Source of the DNA: Streptomyces sp. CG1
GTDB taxonomy: Bacteria; Actinomycetota; Actinomycetes; Streptomycetales; Streptomycetaceae
Assembly (NCBI RefSeq): GCF_041080625.1
Contig: NZ_CP163518.1
Coordinates: 10,719,501-10,783,500 of the forward strand
Direction of reading: 5' to 3'
Length of the DNA stretch: 64,000 nucleotides
Numbering within the stretch: position 1 is the stretch's first letter; the number at the start of each line of letters is the position of its first letter. The notes below the pieces were generated by a model, which was not told where the DNA came from, did not search any database, and saw only the letters and a list, made by a program, of their open reading frames with translations. The position numbers were made by a program, and so were the translations under genes. Below, piece by piece: positions 8,555 to 16,990 of the stretch.

Positions 8555-8879
8555 TACCACCGCGGCCCCGACATGCACTGGTTCGCCCCTGCATGTCGAC
8601 AGCTTTCATCCCGTCGGGGTGAGCCCGACAGGGCTTCGGATCACTGACACCGCGGGCCGACGCCGCGCCGGTGGCGCACAATCCTCACTCCCCGGGCGGC
8701 AGTTGGCCACCGAAATCCCGACATCCGGGAATGCAGCTGCCGCTCAGATCCCACAACTGCGATCCCGACAAACTACGCCCCTCGATCAGCCGAGTCCGCG
8801 TGGCCTGATCAGGCCCCACACGACTCAGCAAACTCCACGAAGCTCACCAAGCTGACGAAGACTCGCAAGGAGAAGACCA
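8555..8879. other. intergenic region without a supported gene
   Basis: No frame here has protein-like composition or a ribosome-binding site. AAGGAG near the right end belongs to the next gene. No clear terminator or operator was seen. Confidence 0.6.
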
Positions 8880-9305
8880 ATGTCGCTGAAGAAGATCAAC
8901 ACCGTCCTGGCCGCCGCCTTCATCCTCTTCATCCTCTGGTTCGGGACGGAGTTCATCCTGAGCCCGGAGACGACTGCGCCGGGCTACGGCCTGCCGAGCT
9001 GGCCATCCGGCGACGGCGACGGCTTCCTGATCATCAAGGGAATCCGCGATGTCGTCCTGGCCCTGGTCCTGGGCATCCTGCTGGTGACCGGCCACCGCCG
9101 GGCGCTGGGCTGGGTGCTGCTGGTGGAGGCCCTGGCCGCGTACGGCGACATGGCCAACGTGCTGGCCCACCACGGCTCCGTGGCCACCGCGCTCGGCGTC
9201 CACTGCCTGACCGCGACACTGATGGCGGTCAACGGCCTGCTGATAATGCGCGAGACCCGCAAGGCCGCGGCCGCTCCGGCAACACCCGCCCCGCAGCCCG
9301 CCTAA
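8880..9305 (+). CDS. DUF4267 family small membrane protein
   Basis: The protein has 141 residues with four predicted transmembrane helices (about 7-25, 50-72, 78-97, 103-122) and a short Ala/Pro-rich tail. The pattern FGTEFILSPETTAPGYGLP followed by GIRDVVLALVLGIL fits DUF4267. AAGGAG precedes the ATG at a good distance. The gene faces the same way as the DUF1772 gene but lies 325 bp away, so it probably has its own promoter. Function unknown. Confidence 0.75.
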   Translation: MSLKKINTVLAAAFILFILWFGTEFILSPETTAPGYGLPSWPSGDGDGFLIIKGIRDVVLALVLGILLVTGHRRALGWVLLVEALAAYGDMANVLAHHGSVATALGVHCLTATLMAVNGLLIMRETRKAAAAPATPAPQPA

Positions 9306-9434
9306 CGCCACCTTGGCGCGTGTCGGTATTGGCCTGTCAGCGACCGCTGGGAAAGGCGAGACGCACGACTGCTCAACTACGGCCCATGCACACCGTGTTG
9401 ACCCGCTTCCGGGACCGAGAGCGGATGCGGCTTG

Positions 9435-10053
9435 TCAGAGTGCGATCACGTCGGGCCGAAAGCGCCCCGGATGCGCGACGTACGGGTAGGTCATGGCGGT
9501 GCATGGATGGATCCCGAACAGCCGCACCAGGTGCAGGGGATCGCAGTTGTGCCGAGCTGCGTCCAGGATTCGGTCCCGGTGCAGGCGGCCGACCTGGTGC
9601 CCCAGCCGGCGCAGGGGTCTGTTGATGGTCTCGGCGCCCACTCGTGGGTAGGACGGGGCGAAGGCGGTGTGGGCCGTGATGAGCAGGAGGGGACTGGTGC
9701 TGGCGGGCCAGTGGCGGTGCCGCTCGGCTAGCCGCAAGGTGACCAGTCGGCCGGTGAGGTCGTCCAAGTAGAGGTTGTGAGTGAGGGCGCCGTGGCGGCG
9801 CACGAGGAGGGTGCCGGCGGCGCGGTCGAGGTCGTAGAGGAGCAGACCGCGCTGGTCGTGTGTGCTCAGGGCGTGAACGGCGGTGGGTGCGAAGGTGAGC
9901 TGCGTGCGCACGGCGGAGATCTGGCGTAACGCCGCGCAGTTGGTCCTCGTGCAGGGGTGTGGGCAGGGTGCGCATGGCGGGGACGGGGGCAGACCGGGCG
10001 GGGTCGTGGAAGATGAGGCCCTCGCGTTTGAGGGCACGGAACAAGTCCGCCAC
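9435..10053 (-). pseudogene. tyrosine integrase-like remnant with frameshift
   Basis: The 5' part, MADLFRALKREGLIFHDPAR followed by AMRTLPTPLHEDQLRG, is in one frame. After a shift near 9935 the rest continues in a second frame with LLYDLDRAAGTLLVRR, HTAFAPSYPRVGAETINRPL, LGHQVGRLHRDRILDAAR and a final TAMTYPYVAHPGRF. This pattern is characteristic of the C-terminal half of actinobacterial XerC-type integrases, but the H-x-x-R box is not intact. It is fused at its 5' side to a polymerase remnant on the opposite strand. Confidence 0.55.
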
Positions 10054-10327
10054 CCTCGCCCAGGCCGTCTACCGCATCTCCGACCACCACGGCCTCCAAC
10101 GGGCACGCGTCCGCGCCGTCACCCTGCGCGCCTCCGCACTGCGCCCCGCAACCACCGCCTACCACCAGCTCCTCCTCGACGCGAGCGACGACAGAGCACG
10201 CCGGCTCGAGAAGGCGGCCGACACCGCCCGCGCCCGCTTCGGACCCGACGCCGTCTTCCCGGCCTCCCTGGCCCCTCACCCTGAACCGCCGACGCCTGCG
10301 TCCTACCGGTTTGGAACCGTGCCCTGA
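10040..10327 (+). pseudogene. Y-family DNA polymerase (DinB/ImuB-like) C-terminal fragment
   Basis: About 95 codons read LAQAVYRISDHHGLQRARVR, AVTLRASALRPATTAYHQLL and ARRLEKAADTARARFGPDAV, ending in TGA at 10325-10327. This resembles the little-finger and C-terminal region of actinobacterial Y-family polymerases. The catalytic palm with its acidic residues is absent, so it cannot polymerise. The left end joins the integrase remnant directly. Confidence 0.55.
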
Positions 10328-10614
10328 ACCGCACCGGCTTCATCTACGGCCAGGCAGGCCGGGGGCAAGTCCTTGGCGGTGAACACCTCGCTGCGTGAGA
10401 TCGCGCCGAAGCTGGCGCGCCGGATCCAGTTCCAGGCCCGGCCCGCCACCCGCGACCTGCGCCACGAGCTGTTCCACGCCCGCGGCTTGCAGGGACGCCC
10501 GCCCGCCCAAGTTCACGGTGCCCGGAGCAGGGGTTTCACCCGGACGGCGGAGCGGGCAGGATGAGGCGGCCATGACATACCCGTACTCGGTGCTGACCCG
10601 AAGGGAACCGTCTC

Positions 10615-11277
10615 GTGCTCCGTAAGCCAAGCGCCCTGCTCGCCGCCTCCGCCCTGCTCCTCCTCGGCACCACTACGCAGGCCGCGGCCGGTACCCCGCC
10701 CCCTGTCGCGCCGTCGGCCGCCTGCACCTACAAGCCGGCCGTTCCCGCAGACAACTTCAAGGGGATACCGGTCTTCGACCCGGTGAAGGCCGCCAGACCG
10801 TACCGTGCGACGCTGCGCACCGGCCAGGGCGCGATCACCTTCCGGGCACTGACCGACAAGGCTCCCTGCACCACGTACTCCTTCAAGTTCCTCGCCCAGC
10901 GCGACTACTTCGACCGCTCGCACTGCCACCGGCTCACCACTGCGCGCATCTACGTGCTCCAGTGCGGCGACCCGACAGGCACCGGGAGCGGCGGACCCGG
11001 TTACTCCTTCCCCGACGAGAACTTGACCGGGGCGACCTATCCTGCCGGGACGGTGGCGATGGCCAACGCTGGGCCCAACACCAACGGCAGTCAGTTCTTC
11101 TTCGTCTGGAAGGACACCAAACTCTCGCCCGCCTACACGCCGTTCGGCAAAGTCACCGCGGGCCTCGACGTGCTCCAGAAGATCGCGGTGGGCGGCGAGG
11201 ACGACCAGAACGGGCCGGGAGACGGCTTTCCGACGCTGCCGGTGAACATCAAGCGCGTACAAGTCAAGAGCAGGTAG
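10615..11277 (+). CDS. exported cyclophilin-type peptidyl-prolyl isomerase
   Basis: The protein has 220 residues. It starts at GTG with AAGGGA upstream and carries a Sec-type signal peptide (residues 1-26, LLAASALLLLGTTTQAAAG). The cyclophilin domain shows FDRSHCHRLTTARIYVLQCG, GTGSGGPGYSFPDEN, GTVAMANAGPNTNGSQFFFV and FGKVTAGLDVLQKIA, with Arg and Phe of the usual catalytic sites present (FDRSHCHR; SQFFF). It likely catalyses proline isomerisation in folding of exported proteins at the cell surface. It has no operon partner. Confidence 0.9.
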   Translation: MLRKPSALLAASALLLLGTTTQAAAGTPPPVAPSAACTYKPAVPADNFKGIPVFDPVKAARPYRATLRTGQGAITFRALTDKAPCTTYSFKFLAQRDYFDRSHCHRLTTARIYVLQCGDPTGTGSGGPGYSFPDENLTGATYPAGTVAMANAGPNTNGSQFFFVWKDTKLSPAYTPFGKVTAGLDVLQKIAVGGEDDQNGPGDGFPTLPVNIKRVQVKSR

Positions 11278-11708
11278 TACGGTCCTGCCCCAGCCGTGTC
11301 CTTGCCGGAAGCTTCGTCCGTCCCGGTCACGTTGAGGACGTGTGTCCCAATGGTGGGTGGTCCAGGCTCGGCAGACGGAAACCAGCCCGCGTCCGGCGGC
11401 CCATGGGGGGCATGGACGTCCACCGGCCTGGTCCCCGAGCGGGACGAGGACCGGCGACCTGGCCGCCCCGCCGCTCCCCGCCCCGCAGCGGCATCTGGCC
11501 GCCGTGCGCGCACACGAAAGGGCCCCGGCCCTACCGCGACGTTCGTCGATGCGACCGAGCCTGATGTCCGAGCGGCCCGTGCCATCTGCCCGGCGTGACC
11601 GTCCTCGCAGTTCACCGCCTGCCCCGAGGTTGCCCCCACGGACCTTCCGCCGCCCTGAGCGGTCCGGTAGAGCTGGAAGATCAGCCGTCCAGCGTGAAGG
11701 GGATCGTC
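11278..11708. other. intergenic region without a supported gene
   Basis: Reading frames here are compositionally like GC-rich noncoding DNA. The only clear signal is the GAAGGGG at the right end that serves the DUF4157 gene. Confidence 0.55.
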
Positions 11709-12851
11709 GTGCGTGCACACCGAACACCAGCCCAGCGGGCCGCTGAACAGGACAAGGACCGCCGTGCGGCAGTGCCCATCACCCCGGCTCAGCGGATGCT
11801 GGCACTTCAGCGCTCGGTGGGCAACGCGGCTGTGTGCCGTGCCGTGGAGGAGGAGCGGCACGTGCACGCGGCGGGCTGCGGCCACGACCAGGTCGTGCAG
11901 CGCCGGTCGGCCGTGCACGAGGTGCTGCGTTCGTCGGGGCGGCCTCTGGACACGCCGGTGCGCGAGGAGATGGAGGCTAGGCACGGCGGTGCCGACTTCG
12001 GCGGGGTGCGCGTCCACACCGACTCCGCGGCCATGGACTCGGCGGCGGAGATCGGCGCGAAGGCGTACACCTCCGGCTCTCACGTGGTGTGGGACGGCCG
12101 GGACAAGCACACCCTCGCCCATGAGCTGACCCATGTCATCCAGCAGAGCCGGGGTGTCGTGCCCGGTACGGACAATGGCTCGGGCCTGCGTGTCTCTGAC
12201 CCCTCGGACTGGGCCGAACGCCAGGCGGAGGACACCGCCCGGCAGGTGATGACGGGCCCGGTGCCCGCGCTGCGGGTCATACGGGACGAGACCACGGCCG
12301 GGCGCGTTGCGGCGGCGGGCGCGGTCTCCGTGCAGCGCATGGAACTGGCTACTAACCCGACGACCCTCACCGAGAGCGACTCCGACTACAGCTCGGAGGA
12401 CGACCTCAGCGCCCAGGAGAAGCGACTGCCGGAACTCACGTCCGAGAGCGCCGTGGAGGCCGCGGTTGCGGCGGGCGGCGAGACGGTGGTCACGCTGTGC
12501 CGGGGTGACGATATGGCGAAGATTCGGGCGATGCAGCAGCAGGGTTCGGCCGGCGGCGTGGCCTCCGACTCGGCCACCCCCGCGCCCACTGTCGAACAGG
12601 CCGAGGCGCAGGCCACCAAGGGCAGGCGCTACCCGGAGTTCACGACCGCGAGGTATACGGCACGGCAGTTCAGCCGGCAGGGACCGCGAGGCGTCGTGGT
12701 CGTCCGCATCAAGGCCAAGTACCTCACCAAGGGGTCCGATGCTCCCGAGGACGGCTGGGTCGCGCTGCACAGTGCGCCGGTCGAGGTGATCGCCGTGGTC
12801 GACCGCAGTAAGGGCAAGACGGCGTCGGGGAACGCGGTCAACGCATCCTGA
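11709..12851 (+). CDS. DUF4157 metalloprotease-like protein with toxin-like C-terminal domain
   Basis: The protein has 380 residues. A DUF4157 domain occupies about 65-150: ADFGGVRVHTDSAA, GAKAYTSGSHVV and a zinc-protease-like HELTH (138-142, TLAHELTHVIQQ). After a linker (150-245) comes a ~120-residue domain resembling DUF4765/ADP-ribosyltransferase-like toxins: TLCRGDD (R265), YPEFTTARYTARQF (309-322) and APVEVIAVVD with E359. DUF4157 proteins are often effectors of extracellular contractile injection systems, but no such apparatus is visible here. GTG at 11709 is preferred because GAAGGGG lies 7-8 bases upstream; a GTG 15 bases earlier is possible. The R...TT...E series is suggestive only. 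Confidence 0.75.
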   Translation: MRAHRTPAQRAAEQDKDRRAAVPITPAQRMLALQRSVGNAAVCRAVEEERHVHAAGCGHDQVVQRRSAVHEVLRSSGRPLDTPVREEMEARHGGADFGGVRVHTDSAAMDSAAEIGAKAYTSGSHVVWDGRDKHTLAHELTHVIQQSRGVVPGTDNGSGLRVSDPSDWAERQAEDTARQVMTGPVPALRVIRDETTAGRVAAAGAVSVQRMELATNPTTLTESDSDYSSEDDLSAQEKRLPELTSESAVEAAVAAGGETVVTLCRGDDMAKIRAMQQQGSAGGVASDSATPAPTVEQAEAQATKGRRYPEFTTARYTARQFSRQGPRGVVVVRIKAKYLTKGSDAPEDGWVALHSAPVEVIAVVDRSKGKTASGNAVNAS

Positions 12852-12961
12852 GCAGCTCAGCCGGGCGGCATGTGAGCCTGTGCTCCCGGGCCCCGGGGAG
12901 TAGCGCGGTGCGGGGGTGGGGGAGCATCTGGTCAGCTGCTGCTCATCTGTGAGGGGTCGTC

Positions 12962-13639
12962 ATGAGTGTATTGCGCCGCGCGGTTCCGCTGGTGGCGTTG
13001 TCCTGCCTTGTGCTGGCGGGGTGTTCGTCTTCCGGGTCGTATTCTGGTGGGGGCATGGGGAAGAACGGGGCGTCTGCTGCGGGGTCGTCGGGTTCGGCGG
13101 CGGCAGCGGGGTCGGTGGGGGAGATCCCGGTGGGTGCGGGGCCGCAGACGACGTACACGGTGCAGCAGTAGCCGCCCCCGGGCAGCTGCCACTTCCGGTA
13201 TGAGAAGGGTGAGCCGCTGCCGGACCCGAAGTGCACACCGGGCGCGGTCTCGCCGGCGGTGACGCAGGCGAACCTGGCCACGACCATCTGCCGTAAGGGC
13301 GGCTATACCAAGGGGATCCGGCCGCCGGAGGCGATCACCGGCAAGGAGAAGCGGCTGAACGCTGCCTCCTACGGCGACAAGGGCAGTCTCAAGGACGCCG
13401 AGTACGACCACCTCCTCAGCCTCCAGCTGGGCTGTGACCCGAACGACGCCCGCAACCTGTGGGTCGAGCCGGCCGACCCGGGCCACAAGCTGGGTTCGGG
13501 GGTGAACAACTTGAAGGACCCGGTGGAGACGAAGCTGCACACGGCCGTCTGCTCCGGGAAGGTCACGCTCAAGGCAGCGCAGAACGCTATCGTCACCGAC
13601 CGGACCACCGCGCTGAGCAAGCTTGGGCTGGCAGCCTGA
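12962..13639 (+). pseudogene. lipoprotein with HNH-like nuclease domain, interrupted by amber codon
   Basis: The first 69 codons encode a lipoprotein signal peptide with lipobox LAGC at residues 18-21 and a Gly/Ser linker. TAG at 13169-13171 (after CAG CAG) stops translation, but the same frame continues for 155 codons. That part resembles secreted HNH-type nucleases: TTICRKGGYTKGIRPPEAIT, AEYDHLLSLQLGCDPNDARN, LWVEPADPGHK. An AEYDH..L..G......NLW series matches the catalytic HNH region. A CAG-to-TAG transition is the simplest explanation. Unless the amber codon is read through, only a short lipoprotein stub is made. GAGGGG precedes the ATG. Confidence 0.75.
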
Positions 13640-13648
13640 CGTGTGGAC

Positions 13649-13685
13649 GGCGCCCGCCCTGGGCACCCCGCCCTGGGCGGGCGCC
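13649..13685 (+). terminator. probable hairpin terminator
   Basis: GGCGCCCGCCC (13649-13659) pairs perfectly with GGGCGGGCGCC (13675-13685) across a 15-base loop, 9 bases after the lipoprotein stop. There is no T-tract, as is common for Streptomyces terminators. It may also serve the convergent gene remnant. Confidence 0.6.
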
Positions 13686-13698
13686 GGCGTTGCATCGG

Positions 13699-13850
13699 TC
13701 AGGCTGCGGCCCACTCCAGGCCGAGGGCGGCGAGCGCGGCCAGCTTGTCCGCAGTCAGCTTCGCGCGGCGGGTCTTGCTGTTGCTGAGGGGAACACTCCG
13801 AGCTTGGCCTCGGTGCCGTCCTCCAGCCGCTCTATGTGACCTCTGGAGAC
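13699..13850 (-). pseudogene. helicase-associated domain remnant
   Basis: In two frames, RGHIERLEDGTEAKLGVF then LSNSKTRRAKLTADKLAALA and ALGLEWA are read, ending in TGA at 13699-13701. This is the end of a helicase-associated (HA) repeat protein (LGxWLSNxKxRRxxLxxxxxxxLxxLGxxW). One extra C near 13795 shifts the frame and everything upstream is gone. Confidence 0.55.
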
Positions 13851-14123
13851 CGTCACAGACCCTGTGCGGGCCTTGCTGGGCAAGGGCTGTCAAGGCCCCG
13901 CTCGAAGGCCCCAGTGGCGCCGTGGACGGCTTCACGGGCGTCTCCGGCTCCGGTGCTAGCGGGACGACGCCGACGGCCTCCAGGCGCTCCTGCTTCCCTT
14001 CCATCAGGCCCGCCCACGTCTCCGGTACCCCACCCCCGTGACCCGCTGGCCTGGCCGGCCCGGGCAGGCGGCTGGGCCCGCACCTCCCGGCGAGGTGCGG
14101 GCCCGGTTCATGGTCGCGCCGGG

Positions 14124-14714
14124 TCAGGCGTGCCTGGCCGGAGCGGTGATCTGGAACTTGTAGGTGGCGGCGGTGATTGCCGTGCACTTGTTCTTGGCGT
14201 CCTGGTAGAACCCGGCGCCGAGGTCCATGGCCTTGCCGGCCGGGGCCTTCTTCGTGACGTTGATGCGCATGGGGATGTTGATGTGGTGGTGCGCGCTGAT
14301 CGAGGCCCAGCCGAAGTAGCCGTCCGTGTGACCGGCGGTGTCGGTGACGTTCTCCCACCGCTTGGTTTTCGGGAAGTAGGCCTGCAGCGAGACCTGGCTG
14401 GTCGGGAAGGCCTTGAACCCTTCGACGGTCGAGCTAACGCCGGCGAACAGGTGGATGTTGGTGACCTTGGCCTGCGACGGGTTGTCCAAGGTGAGGGTGA
14501 AGTTGTGCCAGCTGCTGCCCGCCTTGATCTTGACTGGCAGCCCGCTGATGGTGGTGTTCAGGACGGGCTTGTAGTGCGGGCTACCGGTCGTGCACAGGCC
14601 GGATGGTGCCGCCGGGGTCGACGGCGCTGCGTTGGCCGAGGTGGCGGCCAGCAGTGAGGTGGCGGCGATGGCTGCGGTCGTCGCGACCGTCACCAGGGCA
14701 CGGCGAAGCTTCAT
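14124..14714 (-). CDS. secreted protein of unknown function
   Basis: The protein has 196 residues with a clear Sec signal peptide (MKLRRALVTVATTAAIAATS, cleavage after SANA near residue 28). The mature part looks like an all-beta, Ig-like extracellular domain (LPVKIKAGSSWHNFTLTLDN, INIPMRINVTKKAP). Two cysteines (CTTGS and NKCTAI) could form a disulphide. The ATG at 14712-14714 has AAAGGG upstream. I recognise no named family. It stands alone with ~295 bp of noncoding sequence upstream. Confidence 0.75.
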   Translation of the reverse strand: MKLRRALVTVATTAAIAATSLLAATSANAAPSTPAAPSGLCTTGSPHYKPVLNTTISGLPVKIKAGSSWHNFTLTLDNPSQAKVTNIHLFAGVSSTVEGFKAFPTSQVSLQAYFPKTKRWENVTDTAGHTDGYFGWASISAHHHINIPMRINVTKKAPAGKAMDLGAGFYQDAKNKCTAITAATYKFQITAPARHA

Positions 14715-15027
14715 GGAGACCCTTTCTGGGCCGGAGAAGAATGAGAGGCCGTCGCGGTGGGGGGAAGGTTCGCGGTGCGGCGAGCGTGATCGTAAAGGTG
14801 TGTGAAGGCTGTGTAACGGGGTTTTCGCGCTGGCGGTTGTCACGGTGTGCCCACGCCGTTCCCGCGGCCCGTACGGAAATGATCAAACCCGGGCAGTTGC
14901 CCACGTCCGTGGTGTTCTCTCCATGATCAACGTCACAGGATGGCGACCTGCTTGCTGTGTGCCCCTCCCCCGGAATGCGGAAGAAGTTGACAGGGGGTCA
15001 GATGGGCTCATGAGAGGACCCGTGGCC
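14715..15027. other. intergenic region upstream of the secreted-protein gene
   Basis: No gene is supported. It probably carries the promoter of the minus-strand secreted-protein gene, but I could not fix -10/-35 boxes. Confidence 0.5.
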
Positions 15028-15195
15028 ATGGCCGCCCTCAGAAAGTATCCGTTGGAGTTGCGTGAGCGTGCGGTGCGGATGTGTCGCAATTCCGATCCCA
15101 AGCCACAGATCAAGCAGCTACCCGTCGATCTCGGCGTGCATCCAGGGGCCCTGCGCGTCTGTTGATCCGCCAGGCCGAGGCCGACGTCGGCGAGC
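15028..15195 (+). pseudogene. IS3-family OrfA remnant
   Basis: MAALRKYPLELRERAVRMCR followed by KPQIKQLPVDLGVHPGALR matches the helix-turn-helix start of IS3-family OrfA. A frameshift after ALR leads to LIRQAEADVGER in another frame, and the rest of the IS is absent. Confidence 0.65.
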
Positions 15196-15543
15196 GTGCA
15201 AGTCCTGGTCGATCTCGCGGCGTCGCTGTGCGCTGGCCGGGCAGTCCTGGTTGTTCCGGTGGCGGAAGTGCGGATGCTTCTGCGCGCCGCGATGGATCGC
15301 GCAAAGGATCAGCTCCTGATGGCACGCACGGCACTGGTAGCGGGCCCCTCAGCTTGCCGGAGCAGTCGGACAGACCGTGGGCCACTCCGGCCTCCAACCC
15401 GACTGGGGTGCCGGACGACGTACGCCAGGGTGGTCGGCGGAAGCGATTCGCTGGACGTGTTCGCCGCCTTGGACGCGGAGTTGTCGGCGGCGGCACAACG
15501 AGCACACCGGGCAACCCCGTCATGCGGTCGCTGACTGCATACG
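15196..15543. other. decayed stretch with a zinc-site-like fragment on the minus strand
   Basis: No intact gene. On the minus strand (about 15172-15340) one frame reads RYQCRACHQELILCAIHRGA then HPHFRHRNNQDCPAS, a CxxC...HFxH pattern like the N-terminus of CoiA-type competence proteins. A stop lies just upstream, so at best it is a gene fragment. Confidence 0.3.
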
Positions 15544-16838
15544 ATTCCTAATCTCTTTGTCAAGCAGCGTTCGTGACGGGGGGTATGGGTTCGTAGCACC
15601 GCCCGTCGCGCAACAGGGCCCACAGGACGTTGACCCGGCGGCGGGCAAGGGCGAGGACGGCCTGGGTGTGCCGCTTGCCTTCGGCGCGTTTGCGGTCGTA
15701 GAAGCGGCGGGACTCGTCACAGCAGCGGATGCTGATCAGCGCGGAGGTGTAGAAGACGCGCTGGAGTCGACGACTGTAACGTCTGGGCCGGTGCAGATTT
15801 CCGCTGATCTTGCCCGAGTCGCGCGGAGCTGGGGCGACGCCGGCGAACCCGGCGAGGCGGTCCGGGCTCTCGAAAGCCGTCATGTCGCCGCCGGTGGCGG
15901 CGAGGAACTCGGCGCCGAGCAGGGGCCCGATGCCGGGCATGCTCGCGATCACCTCGGCGTGCTTGTGCTCGCGAAACCGCGCCTCGATGAGCTTGTCGGT
16001 TTCGGCGATCTGCTCGTTGAGGCGCATCACCTCCTTGGCGAGCGTGTGCACGAGCTGGGCCGTCGGCTTCTCCCCGGTCGCGCTGGTGTGCTGGCTCTCG
16101 GCGGCCGCCAGGGCTTTCTCGGCAAGCTCGGCAGCACCGCGGACTTTCCGGTTACGCAGCCAGGTCTCCAGCCTCCGGGCCCCGGTCCTGCGGATGGCGG
16201 CTGGGGTCTGGTAGCCGGTCAGCAGGATCAGCGGGCCGGTATTCGTGAGGTCCAGAGCCCGGTCCAGAGCGGGAAAGATGCTGGTGAGGTGATTGTGGAG
16301 CCGGTTGATCACGCGGGTGCGGTCGTCGGCGAGGTCGCGGCGATGGCCGGTGTGGACCTTGATCTCGGCGACCAGTTCGTCACCGGGAAGCAAGGGTTGC
16401 AGGTCCCGGCGGAGCCGGGTCTGGTCGGCGATGATCGCGGCGTCCTTGGCGTCGGTCTTGCCTTCACCCCGGTAGCCCTCGGAGGCGCGGCTGACGGCTC
16501 GGCCGGGGATGTAGAGCGTGTGCTGTCCGTGGTTGAGCAGCAGATCGATCAGCAGGGCGGCGCCGCCATCGGCCAGGTCGATGCCCCAGGTGACCTCATC
16601 GCCCAGGGCGAGGACGTCGGCCAGGAGCTTCAGCAACTCCGTCTCGTCGTTGGCCACTCGCCGCGACAGCAGCCGCTTGCCGGTGTCGTCGATCACCACG
16701 CAGTGGTGATGGGTCCTGCCGGCATCGATGCCGGCCCAGATCGCTGTCACGCGCTCTCCACGGGTCGCTTGCTTACCTGCACCACAGACGACCTCGCTGG
16801 CGAGTCCCTACTCAGCGATCGGATCGCAATTCCTAATC
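15544..16838 (-). mobile_element. IS110-family insertion sequence, apparently intact
   Basis: A complete IS110-type transposase gene is bracketed by the identical 10-mer ATTCCTAATC at 15544-15553 and 16829-16838, which probably marks the element ends or duplicated target core. The noncoding part upstream of the transposase (16751-16838) is ~88 bp, while only 6 bp separate the other repeat from the stop codon. IS110-group elements encode a bridge RNA in the noncoding end upstream of the transposase; the short space here would limit its size unless the true end lies further out. Confidence 0.65.
15560..16750 (-). CDS. IS110-family transposase
   Basis: The protein has 396 residues and an uninterrupted frame. 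The N-terminal DEDD/RuvC-like domain begins IWAGIDAGRTHHHCVVID and includes the GKTDAKDAAIIADQTR acidic motif. The C-terminal Transposase_20 domain shows ASMPGIGPLLGAEFLAATGG, FAGVAPAPRDSGKISG and a catalytic serine candidate in the FYTSALISIRC stretch. This is the only IS110 copy of three in the window that is not frameshifted. The protein acts with a structured RNA to recombine a circular intermediate into target DNA. Confidence 0.92.
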   Translation of the reverse strand: MTAIWAGIDAGRTHHHCVVIDDTGKRLLSRRVANDETELLKLLADVLALGDEVTWGIDLADGGAALLIDLLLNHGQHTLYIPGRAVSRASEGYRGEGKTDAKDAAIIADQTRLRRDLQPLLPGDELVAEIKVHTGHRRDLADDRTRVINRLHNHLTSIFPALDRALDLTNTGPLILLTGYQTPAAIRRTGARRLETWLRNRKVRGAAELAEKALAAAESQHTSATGEKPTAQLVHTLAKEVMRLNEQIAETDKLIEARFREHKHAEVIASMPGIGPLLGAEFLAATGGDMTAFESPDRLAGFAGVAPAPRDSGKISGNLHRPRRYSRRLQRVFYTSALISIRCCDESRRFYDRKRAEGKRHTQAVLALARRRVNVLWALLRDGRCYEPIPPVTNAA

Positions 16839-16855
16839 AGCAGCCGAGTCGTCGG

Positions 16856-16923
16856 GGGGTGTCGGGCGGCGAATCGTAGGAAGCCACGGACGGCAGACCA
16901 CTGAAAGCCACACCCGACACCCC
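16856..16923. repeat. 11-bp perfect inverted repeat
   Basis: GGGGTGTCGGG (16856-16866) and CCCGACACCCC (16913-16923) are exact complements separated by 46 bases. The element lies between the IS110 end and the DinB gene. It may be a terminator, or the ends of a very small inserted element. Confidence 0.45.
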
Positions 16924-16990
16924 TGGGTGAGCCAACCCTACGAATGGCTCGCTCATCCCGATCAACAAGGTAGGGACCACTGACGGCTTC

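Noticed and set aside
10328..10560. Short plus-strand frame SLREIAPKLARRIQFQARPA as a gene
   Set aside because: It may be the tail of a lost gene but has no start, no ribosome-binding site and no family I can name.
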